Below, in pieces: positions 63,833-64,000 of a DNA stretch of 64,000 nt. The stretch covers positions 19,498 to 83,497 of the forward strand of contig PEWE01000004.1 in the NCBI GenBank assembly GCA_002779605.1, given 5' to 3'. The notes beneath the pieces are model-generated. The model did no database searches, was not told the DNA's origin, and saw only the letters and a list, made by a program, of their open reading frames with translations. Both the position numbers and the translations under genes were made by a program. The DNA is from Zetaproteobacteria bacterium CG06_land_8_20_14_3_00_59_53. Lineage in GTDB: Bacteria > Pseudomonadota > Zetaproteobacteria > Mariprofundales > Mariprofundaceae. Numbering within the stretch: position 1 is the stretch's first letter; each line of letters begins with the position of its first letter.

Positions 63833-63862
63833 AAGCGGCGGCAGGTTTCCCTACCGCCGCTT
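63833..63862 (-). terminator. Hairpin after tuf
   Basis: A 13-bp arm pairs with one mismatch (63833-63845 and 63850-63862). The loop is 4 bases. No T-tract follows on the - strand, so it could be a processing or pause hairpin as well as a terminator. Confidence 0.5.
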
Positions 63863-63875
63863 CATCCCTTCGTTC

Positions 63876-64000
63876 TTACTTGATAATTTCGGTTACGACG
63901 CCAGCGCCGACCGTACGACCACCTTCGCGAATGGCGAAGCGCAGTTCCTTGTCCATGGCGATCGGCGTCAGCAGCTCGACGATCATCGACACGTTGTCGC
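63876..64000 (-). CDS. tuf: Elongation factor Tu (C-terminal part; 5' end outside window)
   Basis: The visible 40 codons end in [20 protein letters not shown], which is the highly conserved EF-Tu C-terminus, and begin with an [12 protein letters not shown] stretch. Everything upstream is beyond 64000. It begins the visible supercluster with rpmG, tRNA-Trp, secE and nusG. Confidence 0.95.
   Translation of the reverse strand, partial: DNVSMIVELLTPIAMDKELRFAIREGGRTVGAGVVTEIIK

Overview
The window is a dense, GC-rich chromosomal segment of a Gram-negative bacterium. LPS transport genes (lptABC, kdsC, kdsD), EnvC, CtpA, several predicted lipoproteins and a complete 14-subunit NuoA-N complex I all point to a respiring proteobacterium with an outer membrane. 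A Zetaproteobacterium (Mariprofundus-like) would fit the mix of families and gene order, but that is an inference made without any database search. Almost everything is core genome. I see no prophage, transposase gene, CRISPR array, rRNA operon, or toxin or defence island.

Layout. Positions 1-5733 (- strand) are one overlapping envelope operon: M23 peptidase, kdsD, kdsC, lptC, lptA, lptB, ubiX and a lipoprotein cut by the window edge. Positions 5912-15397 are mixed single genes and short operons: a YajQ-family protein, an M48 peptidase, tyrS, anmK with a YdjM-like membrane hydrolase, an M14 peptidase, a DUF971 protein with an MscS channel, a glycine-zipper protein and rnhA. Positions 15454-29208 are entirely on the - strand: a TIGR04073-like protein, xerC, a DUF484-GGDEF fusion, an L,D-transpeptidase, a DUF610 deacetylase-like protein, ctpA, envC, rlmH, rsfS, nadD, proA, proB, obgE, rpmA, rplU and rpmE. 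Positions 29358-43610 are the nuo operon, read from nuoA at its right end to nuoN, behind a recognisable sigma70-type promoter. Positions 43868-51543 hold a small unknown gene, sthA, a DeaD-type helicase, apaG, a GST-like protein, a lipoprotein and ygiQ. Positions 52082-64000 (- strand) are the transcription/translation supercluster: tuf (partial), rpmG, tRNA-Trp, secE, nusG, rplK, rplA, rplJ, rplL, rpoB and rpoC, with a clear L10 leader and an intergenic hairpin between rplL and rpoB.

How it works together. Two envelope blocks serve LPS export and murein remodelling. The nuo operon with sthA handles NADH oxidation and the balance of pyridine nucleotides. The right end builds the transcription and translation machinery. 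Many neighbours overlap by 1-4 bases (ATGA, GTGA, TGATG), so translational coupling is common, and GTG or TTG starts are frequent.

The least ordinary features are non-coding or architectural. A ~380-bp multiply nested inverted-repeat element lies between ygiQ and rpoC. A 118-bp MITE-like element with ~25-bp terminal inverted repeats lies between nadD and proA, and its end supplies the proA stop codon. A DUF484-GGDEF fusion carries an apparent inhibitory site next to xerC, and an in-frame 21-bp tandem repeat sits in the tail of CtpA. I did not find a convincing new multi-gene system.
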